This document shows positions 45,962-56,147 of a stretch of 64,000 nt of DNA, in pieces. The position numbers and the translations under genes are program-made. The notes under the pieces were generated by a model. It was not told the DNA's origin. It saw only the letters and a list, made by a program, of their open reading frames with translations, and did not search any database. Location: positions 1-64,000 of the forward strand of contig CACFTI010000002.1 of the NCBI GenBank assembly GCA_902569115.1, read 5' to 3'. Each line of letters starts with the position of its first letter. The first letter of the stretch is position 1. The DNA comes from an uncultured Verrucomicrobiota bacterium. GTDB lineage: Bacteria > Verrucomicrobiota > Verrucomicrobiia > Opitutales > Seribacteraceae.

Positions 45962-48123
45962 CGCAGGCCCACCTGTCTACGCATGACCCATTCGATTCCG
46001 GCTGCCAGAAAAAGAGCAATAAAGATGGGCCAGGCATTCGCCAGGTTTTTTCTCTTTTTCAAGGTAGGTAAATTCTCCGCAAACTTGGGTTCCCAGGAAT
46101 GATCAAAATCAGAAATGTGCAGGTACTCTCCCCCGGTTATTTTCGCAAGCATCTGAAGGTCACGCTCAGCAAATGTGGTATCCTTAGACTCCAAGCCCGA
46201 TTCGCCCACTCGAACAAACCCGCTCTGTTCCAATTTCTCCCCATCAGGGAAAGACAGTTGGTAGGAAACTTCGTAGGCTCCAGACTCTTCAGGGCGAAAA
46301 TTTCCGGCATACTGACCCGCCACCGCTCCCCTCGGATAAAGTTGAACCTTTTCAGAAAATCCCCCGGGTCCTGAAATTTCGGCCACGACCAGTGCGTCCA
46401 CTGCGGGCTCAAAGTCTGACCCCAACGCCTCCACTTGAAGAGATACCTCCGCTCCTTTTACCAGAACATTTGATTCCTCTGCCACTTTCATTCTCTCCTC
46501 CCCTCCCGTTCCCAACCACTGAGCCAAGGCTTGCCAGAAGCGTTCAAATTCACGATTTCCATCCTCATCCCGTAATGAGCGTCTCCAGTCATGCGGAGAT
46601 CCCCAATAAGCAACTTTACCCGCTCCGTAAGCCTGCACGGCGAGGATTGATTCACCGCTGGCCCGAACCACGACCACGCCACGGGATGCCGGATTTTTTT
46701 GGGTCACCAGATAGCCCGGCAGACGTCCGGGCAAAAAGGGCTTCATCTCATCAACATCATCTTCCGGTCCAAACAACGGTTCTTCCAATGTCCTCAGGGA
46801 AACATCCTGTTTGAGAACCACGCGTTCCGCCGCTTTTACAGGAACTAAGCCTCCGAGGATTTCACGGGCCTCGTCCAATGGACCAAACAAAAGCAGACCA
46901 CCGCCTTTTTTCTGAACAAATGATTTCAAGGAAGCGGCGACCGTAGCGTTTAGTTCATCGAGGGCGTCAGTATCCGCCAAGACCGCATCGTAAGACATCC
47001 AAAAATCTTGTTCTTCAGGATATTTTAAATCCAAACCTTCTCCAAGAGAATGGAAAGCATTTTCACCCAATCGAATAAGAGCCTGAAAATCAAACTGCTC
47101 CTCTTTCGAAAGAGATCTTTTGATAAATGGATATAGAGGGCGTGGCTGATTGGATAGGTAGAGGATTGAGAATGCCAGGGGTGGTTTTACTTCAACAAGC
47201 AGGGTATCCAGATCGTTGGCAGGGTCGACATCTCCATCCGGAGATTCGATTACCACGCGGTACCGGCGAGCACCTGCCGTTTGCGGGATAATTGGATCAA
47301 ATAATATTTCCTGCGTGACACCGGGTTTAAGATTCACGGATGATTCCCTCAGCTTTTCATCGCCCATAAACAGACTTACACGCGTCGACACCTCTTTAGA
47401 AAATCCATTGGTAACCTTGGCTTTCAGCAAGAGATCCTCCTTGGCCACGGCCCGTGGTTTACGATCAGAAAAGGTAACCTTCAGATCCCCCTGAGGACGG
47501 TCTTTACCTACACCGATCACATTAATCGGTATGCCCCGTGCCCGAAATTCATTTCCGACCTCCAAAAGGTTGCGACCCGTATTGTTGCGGCCATCCGAGA
47601 AAACGACCAAAGATCCCAGCGGGGAATCCGGCTGATCTTCTGCCTGGGCAAGCGAGCGGGACAGAGCGTCACCCAACGCGGTTTGCGAACCCACTTGAGG
47701 GATATTCCAGTCATCCCCGAGCAAGCGTTCCCTTTCTTCGGAAAATGCAAACATCTCGACTTTTCCGTAGCGTTGCCTTTGCTTGGCAATCCAGGACTCC
47801 GAAGATAAAGATGCCAGATACGGACGGATCTGTTCATTTCGCTTCTCCCCCCCGCGATCATCCCGTACTTCCATACTTCCTGAAAAATCAACCAGGGTTA
47901 ATAAACGAAATTTGCTTTGATCTAATTCCTCCTGCTCCAGAAAGGGTCTTGCCAATAGTGCCAATAAAAGAGCCAGGGAAAAAATACGAAGCAGAACCAA
48001 CCGGGTCGCGATTTTTGCAGGAGCACTTTTCAACAAGTTTCGGGCATGTACCCAAAGCACCCCGATCAAGACGAGGGAAATAACACCAAAAAAAAGAGGA
48101 GATGCAGGCCAATCAAAACCCAT
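45958..48123 (-). CDS. Membrane VWA-domain protein with glutamine-amidotransferase-like region
   Basis: A 721-residue membrane protein. Two N-terminal helices (about 12-30 and 45-62) precede a von Willebrand A domain with MIDAS motif DFSGSM and DGRNNTG. A middle beta region (about 230-330), a class-I glutamine-amidotransferase-like domain (about 335-540, GGLLLFGPLDEAREILGG) and a C-terminal helix (about 697-715) follow. The usual amidotransferase cysteine is not obvious, so this is probably a binding fold. It is the second VWA protein of the operon, separated by 3 bases from the DUF4175-like gene and overlapping the HEAT gene by 4. Confidence 0.88.
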   Translation of the reverse strand: MGFDWPASPLFFGVISLVLIGVLWVHARNLLKSAPAKIATRLVLLRIFSLALLLALLARPFLEQEELDQSKFRLLTLVDFSGSMEVRDDRGGEKRNEQIRPYLASLSSESWIAKQRQRYGKVEMFAFSEERERLLGDDWNIPQVGSQTALGDALSRSLAQAEDQPDSPLGSLVVFSDGRNNTGRNLLEVGNEFRARGIPINVIGVGKDRPQGDLKVTFSDRKPRAVAKEDLLLKAKVTNGFSKEVSTRVSLFMGDEKLRESSVNLKPGVTQEILFDPIIPQTAGARRYRVVIESPDGDVDPANDLDTLLVEVKPPLAFSILYLSNQPRPLYPFIKRSLSKEEQFDFQALIRLGENAFHSLGEGLDLKYPEEQDFWMSYDAVLADTDALDELNATVAASLKSFVQKKGGGLLLFGPLDEAREILGGLVPVKAAERVVLKQDVSLRTLEEPLFGPEDDVDEMKPFLPGRLPGYLVTQKNPASRGVVVVRASGESILAVQAYGAGKVAYWGSPHDWRRSLRDEDGNREFERFWQALAQWLGTGGEERMKVAEESNVLVKGAEVSLQVEALGSDFEPAVDALVVAEISGPGGFSEKVQLYPRGAVAGQYAGNFRPEESGAYEVSYQLSFPDGEKLEQSGFVRVGESGLESKDTTFAERDLQMLAKITGGEYLHISDFDHSWEPKFAENLPTLKKRKNLANAWPIFIALFLAAGIEWVMRRQVGLR

Positions 48124-48126
48124 CTT

Positions 48127-51100
48127 TTACTCACCCTCCGCAATCCTGCGAAAATATTCCTCAACCTGTCTCTTGTAGCGATTGGGGGCAGAGGAGGTTT
48201 CGAGATTTCTCTTTAGTAAATCCTGTTTGGCATTTTGCCAGAAAAATTGTTCCACAAGTTCCAAAGCTTCGGTCATGGCTGCGGCCGCCATTGATTTGGA
48301 ATTGGAAGGGTCCTCACTGAATCCCATCTGCTCAAAAAATTGGGTCAGGTTTTGTACGCGTTCATCATTCGAAGCATTCGGCATAGACCCAATCGATTTA
48401 GCAAGTTCTTCCGATTCTTTCTTTAATTCCTCCCCACTCATACCGGGCAATTCTTCCAGATTACGTTGGAGACGCTCAGCCAATTCCTGCAAAGCTCCAT
48501 TGCCAAGATTACGAAGTTTGTTTTCTATGCCCTCCAGTCCTTCCTGTAATTGTTCGAGGTTTTCCGCCACTTTATCCTCTTCTTTTTTGGCTTGAGGAAA
48601 AGCTTCATAAAGGAGCGAGTTTTCAGCCCGCTTCCCGGATCTCTCGATTCCATCCTCCCTTGATTCCCGGGCCTCCTTCAGTAAATCTTCTGTGGCATTT
48701 TCATTAAAACCACCCATCGAACGGGCAGTTTGGTCGATATCCTCAAGCAGATCCTCGATTAAATCATTAAGCTGTTCCTGCCTCTCCTTTAAATTTTCGC
48801 CATCACCGGGCTTCGCTTGTTCAGTCGATTCACCTAATAACCTTTGCCCCCTGGCCAACCCGCCCGCTTGTTCTCCGAGCTGCTCAACCATCGCGGCTGC
48901 GATTCCAGCCATTTTACCCTCAACCTCGGAAATTGCATTCCCCAGAGCTTCAGCTGCCAATTCGCCCTGCGGTTGGGCGGTCCGGGGTTGATCCCTCCGT
49001 AAGTCACCAGCTGCCCCCTTCATTTCTCCGCCCGCTTGGTCGAGACTTGCCACATCCCCAAGTTTTCCAGATTTTTTATACCATTGGTCCCGTAATTCTT
49101 CCAGATCTCGACGAAGTTCTTCCTGCTCCTGGGCAGTCTCCTTGTTCTTTTCTCCCTCCACGCCCGCTTCGGCAGACCTACCCATTTCCCGATTGAGACC
49201 CTTTTGGCGATTCTTCATCTCTTTTAGCTTGTCCAAATCTTTAGCCAGATCCCTAAGCTCTTCCGCAGGATCTTTTCCCGATTCCTGTTCCTCGGGTTCC
49301 TGATCATCATCGGCGGTTTCTTCACTTTCGCCCTCACCCTTACCTTTACCTTTGGATTTTTGTTTCTGCATTTTTTGCATCAAGGCGTACAGCTGGACTA
49401 ACTTTCTCAGCGTCTTGCCAGAAGGTTCAAGCGATTCCTCAAGCATTTGATCTCCGGCATAAATCTCAGTCTGTTCAATGTGGTAAGTCGCCTCGTTTAA
49501 AAGTTCTCCGAGATCGATCCCATCGACAATGGGGAAAGCCCCCTCATTCTCATCGTAGACTTTGGTCATCTCATGTTTCAACCCGAGTGCATCGGAAGAA
49601 AGTGCCACGGCTAACCGATCTCTTTTGATTTCTTCCGTCTCCAGCATGGCATCATAAGTGGAACGAATGATTTTCTTGGTTTTATTGATAAAATCACGAA
49701 CCGGAATCTCTTTGGATTCCCCCTCCATATCACCCCCATCCGCGTCGGTGGAATTTCCTTCAGGTGGTAAAACTTCAATGAAGTAAATTTCGGACCGGGC
49801 CAACTGGGACTCCGGTTCCTTATTATCGGAGGCTAATGCCATGTAGGTTAAGACATCCCCCACAGCCAGCGGACGGTCATTTAAATCGAACACATAAGTC
49901 AGCCGCTTTTCTTTCTCCATGGGTTCAACAAAGATGGTCTCCTCCTCATTGTCTCCCGCATGCTCTATACGCATCCGGACATCGGATATTCCATGATCGT
50001 CTGCGGCAAACACCTCCACTAAAAAAGTTGCATCTGCCGGTAACTGAAGATCCTTGGCTGGTTCCGTAATCTCAACAAGGGGAGGCTCGTCGGGAATCGG
50101 AGCCAATACCAAATCATCATAAGTAACGGGTGCCCGTTCGGGCTTATCAAGATCGAGCAACTCGATGTGTCCCTTCCATTCCTCCTCAAGATTAAATCCA
50201 TGAGCGAAAACTGTTCCATTTCCTTCGAGGGTATTGTTCCCATCGATTACTACAAGGCGGGCCTGTACATTTTTTGGCAAAGCCTCAATTTCCATGCTCA
50301 ATTGTACTTCACTTCCTTCCGGAGCTTTGACATACCCAAAGCCTTCATGTTCAAAAGCATCAAGTTTTGTGTACCCGGGAGGTATGATCGTCCATTTTGC
50401 AGACCGTAAAGCAGGGGGATCGTATGGATTGACCTTATGCCAGTTCGAGGCCAGCGATGGAGTTACGACCCGATACTCGAAAGTATCCTTAAGGGCAGGC
50501 ACCACAAATTCGAAACGTCCAAGAACGCGGGTCTCCAACATTTCAACGGATTCAACCTGATCTCCATTAACATATTCGATGGTGGCTTGCTTCTGCCCAC
50601 GATGACCGCGAAGAACATCGGCGAAGATAGAGACATCTGACCCGCGGGTAAACTCATGGCTGGGTGGACCTTCTTCTCCGTTGAGTGAGCCGGTTAAGTT
50701 GGTAGATAGGGTAAGCCCTGCTTCTTCAGATAGAGAATCAAAGGCTTTTTGTACAGGACTTTTCCCTGAGCCCCATACCGCCAATCCGGCACCCACTCCG
50801 ATACCAAGTAGAACCGATACCCAATATAAGGATCCTGGACGGGTTCCTTTGGCCCATGCGATCGAATGAATTTCTTTTGCAGTGGTCTCCAAGACCCTTT
50901 TTTCCATGTAAGACAGATTCTCCTTCTTGGATTTTTGGCTTATTTCAACCGCGCAGTTGAGTAGGTCACGCAACTGTGGATTCCCTTTCTCAACTTCTTC
51001 AGCTATTTCCGAAGGATTTGGTTTCCGCAGGCAGGCCCGAATAACTAAAATTATAAAAAACAAAAGGGAAACTGAACTGGCCAAAATCAACCACCGCAGG

Positions 51101-51255
51101 GAATCTTCTTCAAGGATTGGAGAATACAAATCATAAAGATCAACAAGCCAAATGGTCACCGGCCAGCTAAGCAGACCTAAAACCAAGGCGAGTGCACATC
51201 GAGAAATAACGAAGACCCATGATTCCTTGTTTAAAATTCGGATAAATTCAGGCAT
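48127..51255 (-). CDS. DUF4175-like large membrane protein with coiled-coil C-terminus
   Basis: A 1042-residue protein. Three N-terminal hydrophobic segments (about 15-40, 55-75 and 146-165) are followed by periplasmic beta-rich modules (about 200-530). A long, highly charged helical region rich in Glu, Lys and Gln (about 560-1020) follows, with runs such as EQEELRRDLEELRDQW. This layout matches DUF4175 proteins of moxR operons. The coiled coil may span the periplasm. It overlaps the BatA gene by 8 bases. Function unknown. Confidence 0.8.
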   Translation of the reverse strand: MPEFIRILNKESWVFVISRCALALVLGLLSWPVTIWLVDLYDLYSPILEEDSLRWLILASSVSLLFFIILVIRACLRKPNPSEIAEEVEKGNPQLRDLLNCAVEISQKSKKENLSYMEKRVLETTAKEIHSIAWAKGTRPGSLYWVSVLLGIGVGAGLAVWGSGKSPVQKAFDSLSEEAGLTLSTNLTGSLNGEEGPPSHEFTRGSDVSIFADVLRGHRGQKQATIEYVNGDQVESVEMLETRVLGRFEFVVPALKDTFEYRVVTPSLASNWHKVNPYDPPALRSAKWTIIPPGYTKLDAFEHEGFGYVKAPEGSEVQLSMEIEALPKNVQARLVVIDGNNTLEGNGTVFAHGFNLEEEWKGHIELLDLDKPERAPVTYDDLVLAPIPDEPPLVEITEPAKDLQLPADATFLVEVFAADDHGISDVRMRIEHAGDNEEETIFVEPMEKEKRLTYVFDLNDRPLAVGDVLTYMALASDNKEPESQLARSEIYFIEVLPPEGNSTDADGGDMEGESKEIPVRDFINKTKKIIRSTYDAMLETEEIKRDRLAVALSSDALGLKHEMTKVYDENEGAFPIVDGIDLGELLNEATYHIEQTEIYAGDQMLEESLEPSGKTLRKLVQLYALMQKMQKQKSKGKGKGEGESEETADDDQEPEEQESGKDPAEELRDLAKDLDKLKEMKNRQKGLNREMGRSAEAGVEGEKNKETAQEQEELRRDLEELRDQWYKKSGKLGDVASLDQAGGEMKGAAGDLRRDQPRTAQPQGELAAEALGNAISEVEGKMAGIAAAMVEQLGEQAGGLARGQRLLGESTEQAKPGDGENLKERQEQLNDLIEDLLEDIDQTARSMGGFNENATEDLLKEARESREDGIERSGKRAENSLLYEAFPQAKKEEDKVAENLEQLQEGLEGIENKLRNLGNGALQELAERLQRNLEELPGMSGEELKKESEELAKSIGSMPNASNDERVQNLTQFFEQMGFSEDPSNSKSMAAAAMTEALELVEQFFWQNAKQDLLKRNLETSSAPNRYKRQVEEYFRRIAEGE

Positions 51256-53245
51256 GTGAAACTCCTTCCTTATTTTTTGTTGAGGGGTGCGGTCGTGACC
51301 AAATCATCTCAATAGTCAACAAGCTAGCCACTAGGATTGCAAACCACAACCATAGGGAATTGCGATCTTCATTGACGGAAGAACTGACCTTTTCTCGAGA
51401 ATCATTTGAGGGATTTTCCAGAACTCCGGTCATCATTTTAATTTCATCTTCAAATAGAGTGTCAGGTGTTGACTCAGCGGTAGGGAAAACGACCTCCAGC
51501 CATTTGCCCGCATGACGAAAAACACCAGGTTTCTCTGCGAGAAATTGATTCTCGCCTACTCCCAACTGCTCGCCCGGTTCTAATATTGGCCAGGCCTTAT
51601 CTTCGGTCTTATTTTTTTTCGTCAATTCCATAAGCAGTGGAAGAAAGGAGGTGCGTAACGGTAAATCAGACCAGGAAGTGTTCATCCGAAAAGGAAAAAA
51701 GACCAGTTTTCCCCCTGAAGAAAATGATTTAACCAAGGCAAGTGGCCGACCTTCCCGGTCTTTCATGGGGATCGCCGTGGCTTCATCAACCTGTTTTAAA
51801 ATTCCAAATTTCCTAAAAGAAGTCAGGTAGAGATCTCTTCCTGCCTTGCCGGAAAAAACATCGGCTAATTTCGAGTTTTCCTCCAAGGCACCAATCCTAA
51901 AAGGGTCACGTACTCTGGACGCTCCTCCCTCCACCCGTACAAATGAGAAATCGAGCCATTCATAGTTACGAATAATCGAAGCAGTCTCACTAAAAATTTC
52001 AGCGGGGGTCACAACGGCCACTCCACCCCCGTTAAGATAGGATGTAAGAGATTTGGCCAAACCCTCTTCTTCAAACCAGTTACCCAGGCCCAGCACCAAC
52101 AGAAGCTCAAGCTTGGAATCATCGTTGGCCATTCTTAGCTCATTGGCATTGTCTTCACTCTCTTCCCACCGGTTCCATCCGCTATCACCTGCACTTTCAA
52201 CCGCAGTACGCAAAAAGTTTTTTTCGTTGTCGGTAGATTCATCCGTTGTTGTGTTATGCCAGAACCCGAAATGTTTGGGAGGCGGAGCTTTCAACCAGAC
52301 GGTTCGCTGATTATCCAACTGCATCGGGTCCTCATTTACCAGACGAATAAGTGCTTGAGACACTTCGGAAGATGGCACAATAAATTGGGCCTGTTTTGAG
52401 CTAAGTGCAGCAATCGTTATGTTTTGCTCCTCCTGCACTTCTCCACCAACAACCAGTTGAAGAAGATCCGTTGCCTTGTTTTCAGACCAATTCCGGACAA
52501 CAGCCCAAATTCGTACTTTCCCTGGTCCGGCCGGGACTACCTTTGACTCGACTATACTCCGGTTATCAAAACGGCTCATAGTCTCGTTTCCTGCACCAAC
52601 TCGGATCATTTCCACCTCCACGCCCTGTGCTTGAAGATTAAAATTCACACTTTGCCAGTCGCTTCTCTGAAAATCACTGATCACCGCCAGCTTTTTCTGC
52701 GAACTATTTTCTCCAAATAGTCTGGCTACCTGTGTTGCTAAAACCTGTGCATCACCCCTTCTCCAACCAGGGCTCAGCCCCGAAACTGCATCCAGCAGAG
52801 CTTCCGGCTTACCCCCCACTGACCATACTTCCAATGAACTTTTACCGAAACTGATGAGACCTGCTTTGCCTTCAGCCTGCTGAATCATAGCAGAGGCAAT
52901 TTCTTTTGCCTGGTTCATTCCATTCCAACCACCCATACTTGGACTGGTATCAACTGCGATTAAAAGCTCTTTCCCATTGACTCCCTGATCCGGTAATTTT
53001 GTCCCGGACCAATATGGGTCAGCTAAAAGCAGCATAATCGCCAGGAAAAGAAGGATTCGTAGCAACAGAAGAGCTAGGTCCGTTGGAGTCTTTCTACCGG
53101 TACGGGGAATCTGCGAGGCCGTAATAAATCGAAGAGACGGGAAAGCATGCCTTTCCGTTATGCGACGATAAGCCATGTGAGCCAAAATGGGAAGGCCGAT
53201 AGCAAGCCCAGTCCAGAGGGCGGCAGGCTGCCCAAACTCAATCAT
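51248..53245 (-). CDS. BatA-type VWA-domain membrane protein
   Basis: A 665-residue protein. The N-terminal BatA domain has two helices (PAALWTGLAIGLPILAHMAY and LALLLLRILLFLAIMLLLAD). A VWA domain follows with MIDAS DTSPSMGG (about 92-99), then beta-rich periplasmic modules and a C-terminal helix (about 630-650). BatA-like proteins pair with MoxR ATPases and DUF58 proteins, with proposed roles in protein complex maturation or stress tolerance. It lies 12 bases after the DUF58 gene and overlaps the DUF4175-like gene by 8. Confidence 0.88.
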   Translation of the reverse strand: MIEFGQPAALWTGLAIGLPILAHMAYRRITERHAFPSLRFITASQIPRTGRKTPTDLALLLLRILLFLAIMLLLADPYWSGTKLPDQGVNGKELLIAVDTSPSMGGWNGMNQAKEIASAMIQQAEGKAGLISFGKSSLEVWSVGGKPEALLDAVSGLSPGWRRGDAQVLATQVARLFGENSSQKKLAVISDFQRSDWQSVNFNLQAQGVEVEMIRVGAGNETMSRFDNRSIVESKVVPAGPGKVRIWAVVRNWSENKATDLLQLVVGGEVQEEQNITIAALSSKQAQFIVPSSEVSQALIRLVNEDPMQLDNQRTVWLKAPPPKHFGFWHNTTTDESTDNEKNFLRTAVESAGDSGWNRWEESEDNANELRMANDDSKLELLLVLGLGNWFEEEGLAKSLTSYLNGGGVAVVTPAEIFSETASIIRNYEWLDFSFVRVEGGASRVRDPFRIGALEENSKLADVFSGKAGRDLYLTSFRKFGILKQVDEATAIPMKDREGRPLALVKSFSSGGKLVFFPFRMNTSWSDLPLRTSFLPLLMELTKKNKTEDKAWPILEPGEQLGVGENQFLAEKPGVFRHAGKWLEVVFPTAESTPDTLFEDEIKMMTGVLENPSNDSREKVSSSVNEDRNSLWLWFAILVASLLTIEMIWSRPHPSTKNKEGVSHA

Positions 53246-53257
53246 GGCTACGGGTAA

Positions 53258-54166
53258 TCATCCCACATTTCGGTTGCGCACGCCCAAAAATCTTCGCAAC
53301 GCATGACCTAGATCCTGATCCGTGTACAAACTTTCAAATTCCGCAGATACACTTGAAAGATTTCGTTCCAAGGTATCCTTAAATTCATCCATACGATTAC
53401 TAAATTCATCTCGAATAACTTCCGGGGAAGTCGATACTTCCCGAGTTCCTTCCATTTCCACAAAACGCAAGGCATCCCCGGAAGGGAGTTTTTCTTCCTC
53501 ACGGTCCAGAACCTGAAGACAAAGGGCTTCGTACCTCGATGAAAGAGCAAAACGAAGTCTTTCCGGAAGAATATCCTCAGCCTCCAAAAAGTCAGACAAA
53601 AAAACCACTGTTGAACGGCCCGGCATATTTCCCACCAGTTGATCCCACATCGCCTCATGCTTGTTCACCCCACCTGCCTTCAATTGAGCCAGTGCATTCA
53701 CCACCCGGCCAAAATGGGCATGTCCACTCTTTGGCCTGATCCACTGCTGCACTTCCTGACCGTAGGCAAAAAGCCCAACACGGTCTCCCTGCCGGTACGC
53801 AAGATACGCGAAGCAAGCAGCCAACATCGAAGCGTAATGTAGTTTTGTACAACTTGCTGCCTCCCCCTGGTAGGCCATCGAAGCACTGGTATCCAAAACC
53901 AGAAATAAATTAAAATTAGTGTCCTCCTGAAAGGTTTTGGCAACCAACTCTTCCCTCTTCGCGTACACTTTCCAGTCGACCACTTTCAAGTCTTCACCCG
54001 GGTCATAGGGCCGGTACTGGAAAAACTCGGTCCCCCTGCCCTGCCTCAGACTTCGGTGAATCCCAGGCATTGCTCCATCCACCACTACTTTTGCGAGTAA
54101 GCTAAAATCTTCAATCCGGCTCAGATGAGCCGGGTCCAATAATTCCGTGTTTGTCGTAGCAACCAC
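53258..54166 (-). CDS. DUF58 protein
   Basis: A 302-residue protein with GTG start. The DUF58 signature FQYRPYDPGEDLKVVDWKVY lies at about 49-68, followed by a VWA-like region with MIDAS-type DTSASM. DUF58 proteins are adaptors between MoxR ATPases and the VWA membrane proteins. It is 9 bases downstream of moxR and 12 upstream of batA on the minus strand, which fits the standard order. Confidence 0.92.
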   Translation of the reverse strand: MVATTNTELLDPAHLSRIEDFSLLAKVVVDGAMPGIHRSLRQGRGTEFFQYRPYDPGEDLKVVDWKVYAKREELVAKTFQEDTNFNLFLVLDTSASMAYQGEAASCTKLHYASMLAACFAYLAYRQGDRVGLFAYGQEVQQWIRPKSGHAHFGRVVNALAQLKAGGVNKHEAMWDQLVGNMPGRSTVVFLSDFLEAEDILPERLRFALSSRYEALCLQVLDREEEKLPSGDALRFVEMEGTREVSTSPEVIRDEFSNRMDEFKDTLERNLSSVSAEFESLYTDQDLGHALRRFLGVRNRNVG

Positions 54167-54175
54167 CTGGACGGC

Positions 54176-55171
54176 TTACGAAGCTACATTTTCCAAAATA
54201 TGGTCAATGATACCGTCCGAATTCAATCCTTCCGATTCAGCAAAAAAACTGGGCAGTATCCGGTGACGAAGGCCGCTTTTGGCCATCGCTTTTACATCCT
54301 CGCGGGATGCGTTCGGACGACCATCCAACATGGCTCTTGCCTTCGATGCCAGAATTAGGGCCTGCGATCCACGGGAACCCGCACCCCACTTAACCCGCTT
54401 TTGCGTCCACTCATCACAGGATTCCGATTGAGGACGGGAAGCCGAAGCAATCGCAACCGCATATGATACGACCGTTTCAGGGGCAGGCACTTGTCGGGTT
54501 AAGGACTGTAATTGCAGAATGTCTTCCCCGGTCAAAACAGCCTGGGATTCTTCGCCCTGTACTCCGGTGGTTTCCCCAACCATTTTGATTTCGTCTTCCT
54601 CGGAGAGATAATCAATCACTGGATTGAGTAGGAAACGGTCAAGTTGAGCCTCGGGCAAAGGATAGGTGCCCTCCAATTCAATTGGGTTTTGCGTGGCCAG
54701 GACAAAAAATGGAGCGTCTAAAGGGCGGGTCTCTCCAGAGACCGTAACCTGTCTCTCTTCCATGGCTTCAAGGAGCGAGGCCTGCGTCTTGGGAGGTGTT
54801 CGGTTTATTTCATCCGCCAAAACCACATTGGAGAAAATAGGACCGGCCGAGAATCGGAAGGATTTCTTGCCAGTCGCTGGATCTTCATCCACCACTTCCG
54901 AACCGACCACATCCGCAGGCATCAGATCGGGTGTAAATTGAATCCTTTTAAAACCAAGACTTAAACATTTTGCCAACGTTTTAACCAACAAAGTTTTACC
55001 TAAACCCGGAATTCCAGTGAGCAGGCAGTGCCCGCGGGCAAGCAGTGTGATAAGTAATTGCTCGATCACCTCATCCTGTCCGATGATACCTTTGCGAATT
55101 TCGGCCATCAGGCGGTCGCGCGTTTCATTCAGTCGGCTCAGGGCGTCTTGGGTTTGTTCTTCGTCGGTCAT
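54176..55171 (-). CDS. MoxR-family AAA+ ATPase
   Basis: The 331 residues from the ATG at 55171 form a MoxR ATPase: Walker A GIPGLGKTLLVKTLA, Walker B VVLADEINRTPPKTQASLLEAMEERQV, sensor residues in FVLATQNPIELEGTYPLPEAQLDRF and a lid domain. A TTG at 55222 would add 17 residues (MQTLVCLQDI...) but lacks a good ribosome site. MoxR proteins act as chaperone-like ATPases that insert metals or assemble complexes with VWA partners. This gene starts the nine-gene operon ending at 42134. Confidence 0.93.
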   Translation of the reverse strand: MTDEEQTQDALSRLNETRDRLMAEIRKGIIGQDEVIEQLLITLLARGHCLLTGIPGLGKTLLVKTLAKCLSLGFKRIQFTPDLMPADVVGSEVVDEDPATGKKSFRFSAGPIFSNVVLADEINRTPPKTQASLLEAMEERQVTVSGETRPLDAPFFVLATQNPIELEGTYPLPEAQLDRFLLNPVIDYLSEEDEIKMVGETTGVQGEESQAVLTGEDILQLQSLTRQVPAPETVVSYAVAIASASRPQSESCDEWTQKRVKWGAGSRGSQALILASKARAMLDGRPNASREDVKAMAKSGLRHRILPSFFAESEGLNSDGIIDHILENVAS

Positions 55172-55268
55172 GTGTAAATTAGTATGTTGTATGATATCTT
55201 GGAGACAAACTAATGTTTGCAACAGGTTATAGTTCTCGGGACAATGATAAAGAAAGCGTCACCGGCAA

Positions 55269-56138
55269 TTAGTCTTGTCCAGTCACAGAGAGTAATCGGT
55301 CCCACTCTTCGACGAATCGGACTAAATGCTCCTTACCGTTTGCGATTTCCGCTTCCAGTAAATTCCTTACCAGTACCTGTTCTCGTTCATAGTCACGAGT
55401 TTCAAGCAAACCGGAAAAATGGGCCATTCTTGCCCAAAGCAAATGAGTGGTAAAGGCATCAAACTCATTGTAAGCAAGGATTTCAGGAAGCTGTTTATCC
55501 AGCCACATTTGAGCGACAGAATCCCCGCTCACATCAATCTTTCCGGGAATTCCACTGAGGCTCGCTGCCTGATGAAGGGAAGGCCGGTCGCGGAACTGTC
55601 CCAGACCCTCTGCCAGATCTATATTATAATCTGAATTTCTTGCGTCGAAATAATCCACTCCTTCCCAAGGCTTGGCCGGACGATCCGAAAAGCCAAAACC
55701 GGGCAACCCATGAACGATCGATCTTTGAATAATAATTGGCACATCAGCCTGAGATGAATTGTATCCGACAAGCTGGGGCTTTCTTCTTCCCACCGATTTC
55801 AAAAAACTGGCAAGAAGGACTTTTTCGTCTGACTTTTGCTCATCCAATGCATCCGTAGGCAGCGAAACCAATTTCAAAACCGGCTCTCCGCCCCGTGGAC
55901 AATCACGAAGAATTCCGCAAATTGAAACAATCCGGCAGAGAATTGTTTTCAGGTAGGGTTGGAAGTCTTCGGGATCATCGGCTTTTCGGGCATCTGCCCA
56001 TAGAGCTTCAAAGGATGTGGCCGCCTCGTCATCGGGTCCCGAGGAAGGGGGAGATTTCAGGAGAATTTCCGCAGACTTCGGATCAGGGATCCACTCGATA
56101 TCAAAACTAAATACGCTTTCCGCAATCTTTTTAAGCAT
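55269..56138 (-). CDS. Predicted 3'-5' exonuclease of the PolB-like DEDD type
   Basis: A 289-residue protein resembling the stand-alone DNA polymerase B-like exonuclease family (PF10108). DEDD residues are visible: FDIEW (Asp13, Glu15), GYNSSQADVPIII (second Asp) and YNEFDAFTTHLLW (third Asp). It lacks polymerase domains, so a proofreading-like or RNA/DNA trimming role is inferred. It lies 9 bases downstream of map on the same strand and 98 bases upstream of moxR. Confidence 0.85.
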   Translation of the reverse strand: MLKKIAESVFSFDIEWIPDPKSAEILLKSPPSSGPDDEAATSFEALWADARKADDPEDFQPYLKTILCRIVSICGILRDCPRGGEPVLKLVSLPTDALDEQKSDEKVLLASFLKSVGRRKPQLVGYNSSQADVPIIIQRSIVHGLPGFGFSDRPAKPWEGVDYFDARNSDYNIDLAEGLGQFRDRPSLHQAASLSGIPGKIDVSGDSVAQMWLDKQLPEILAYNEFDAFTTHLLWARMAHFSGLLETRDYEREQVLVRNLLEAEIANGKEHLVRFVEEWDRLLSVTGQD

Positions 56139-56147
56139 ACCAAATAT

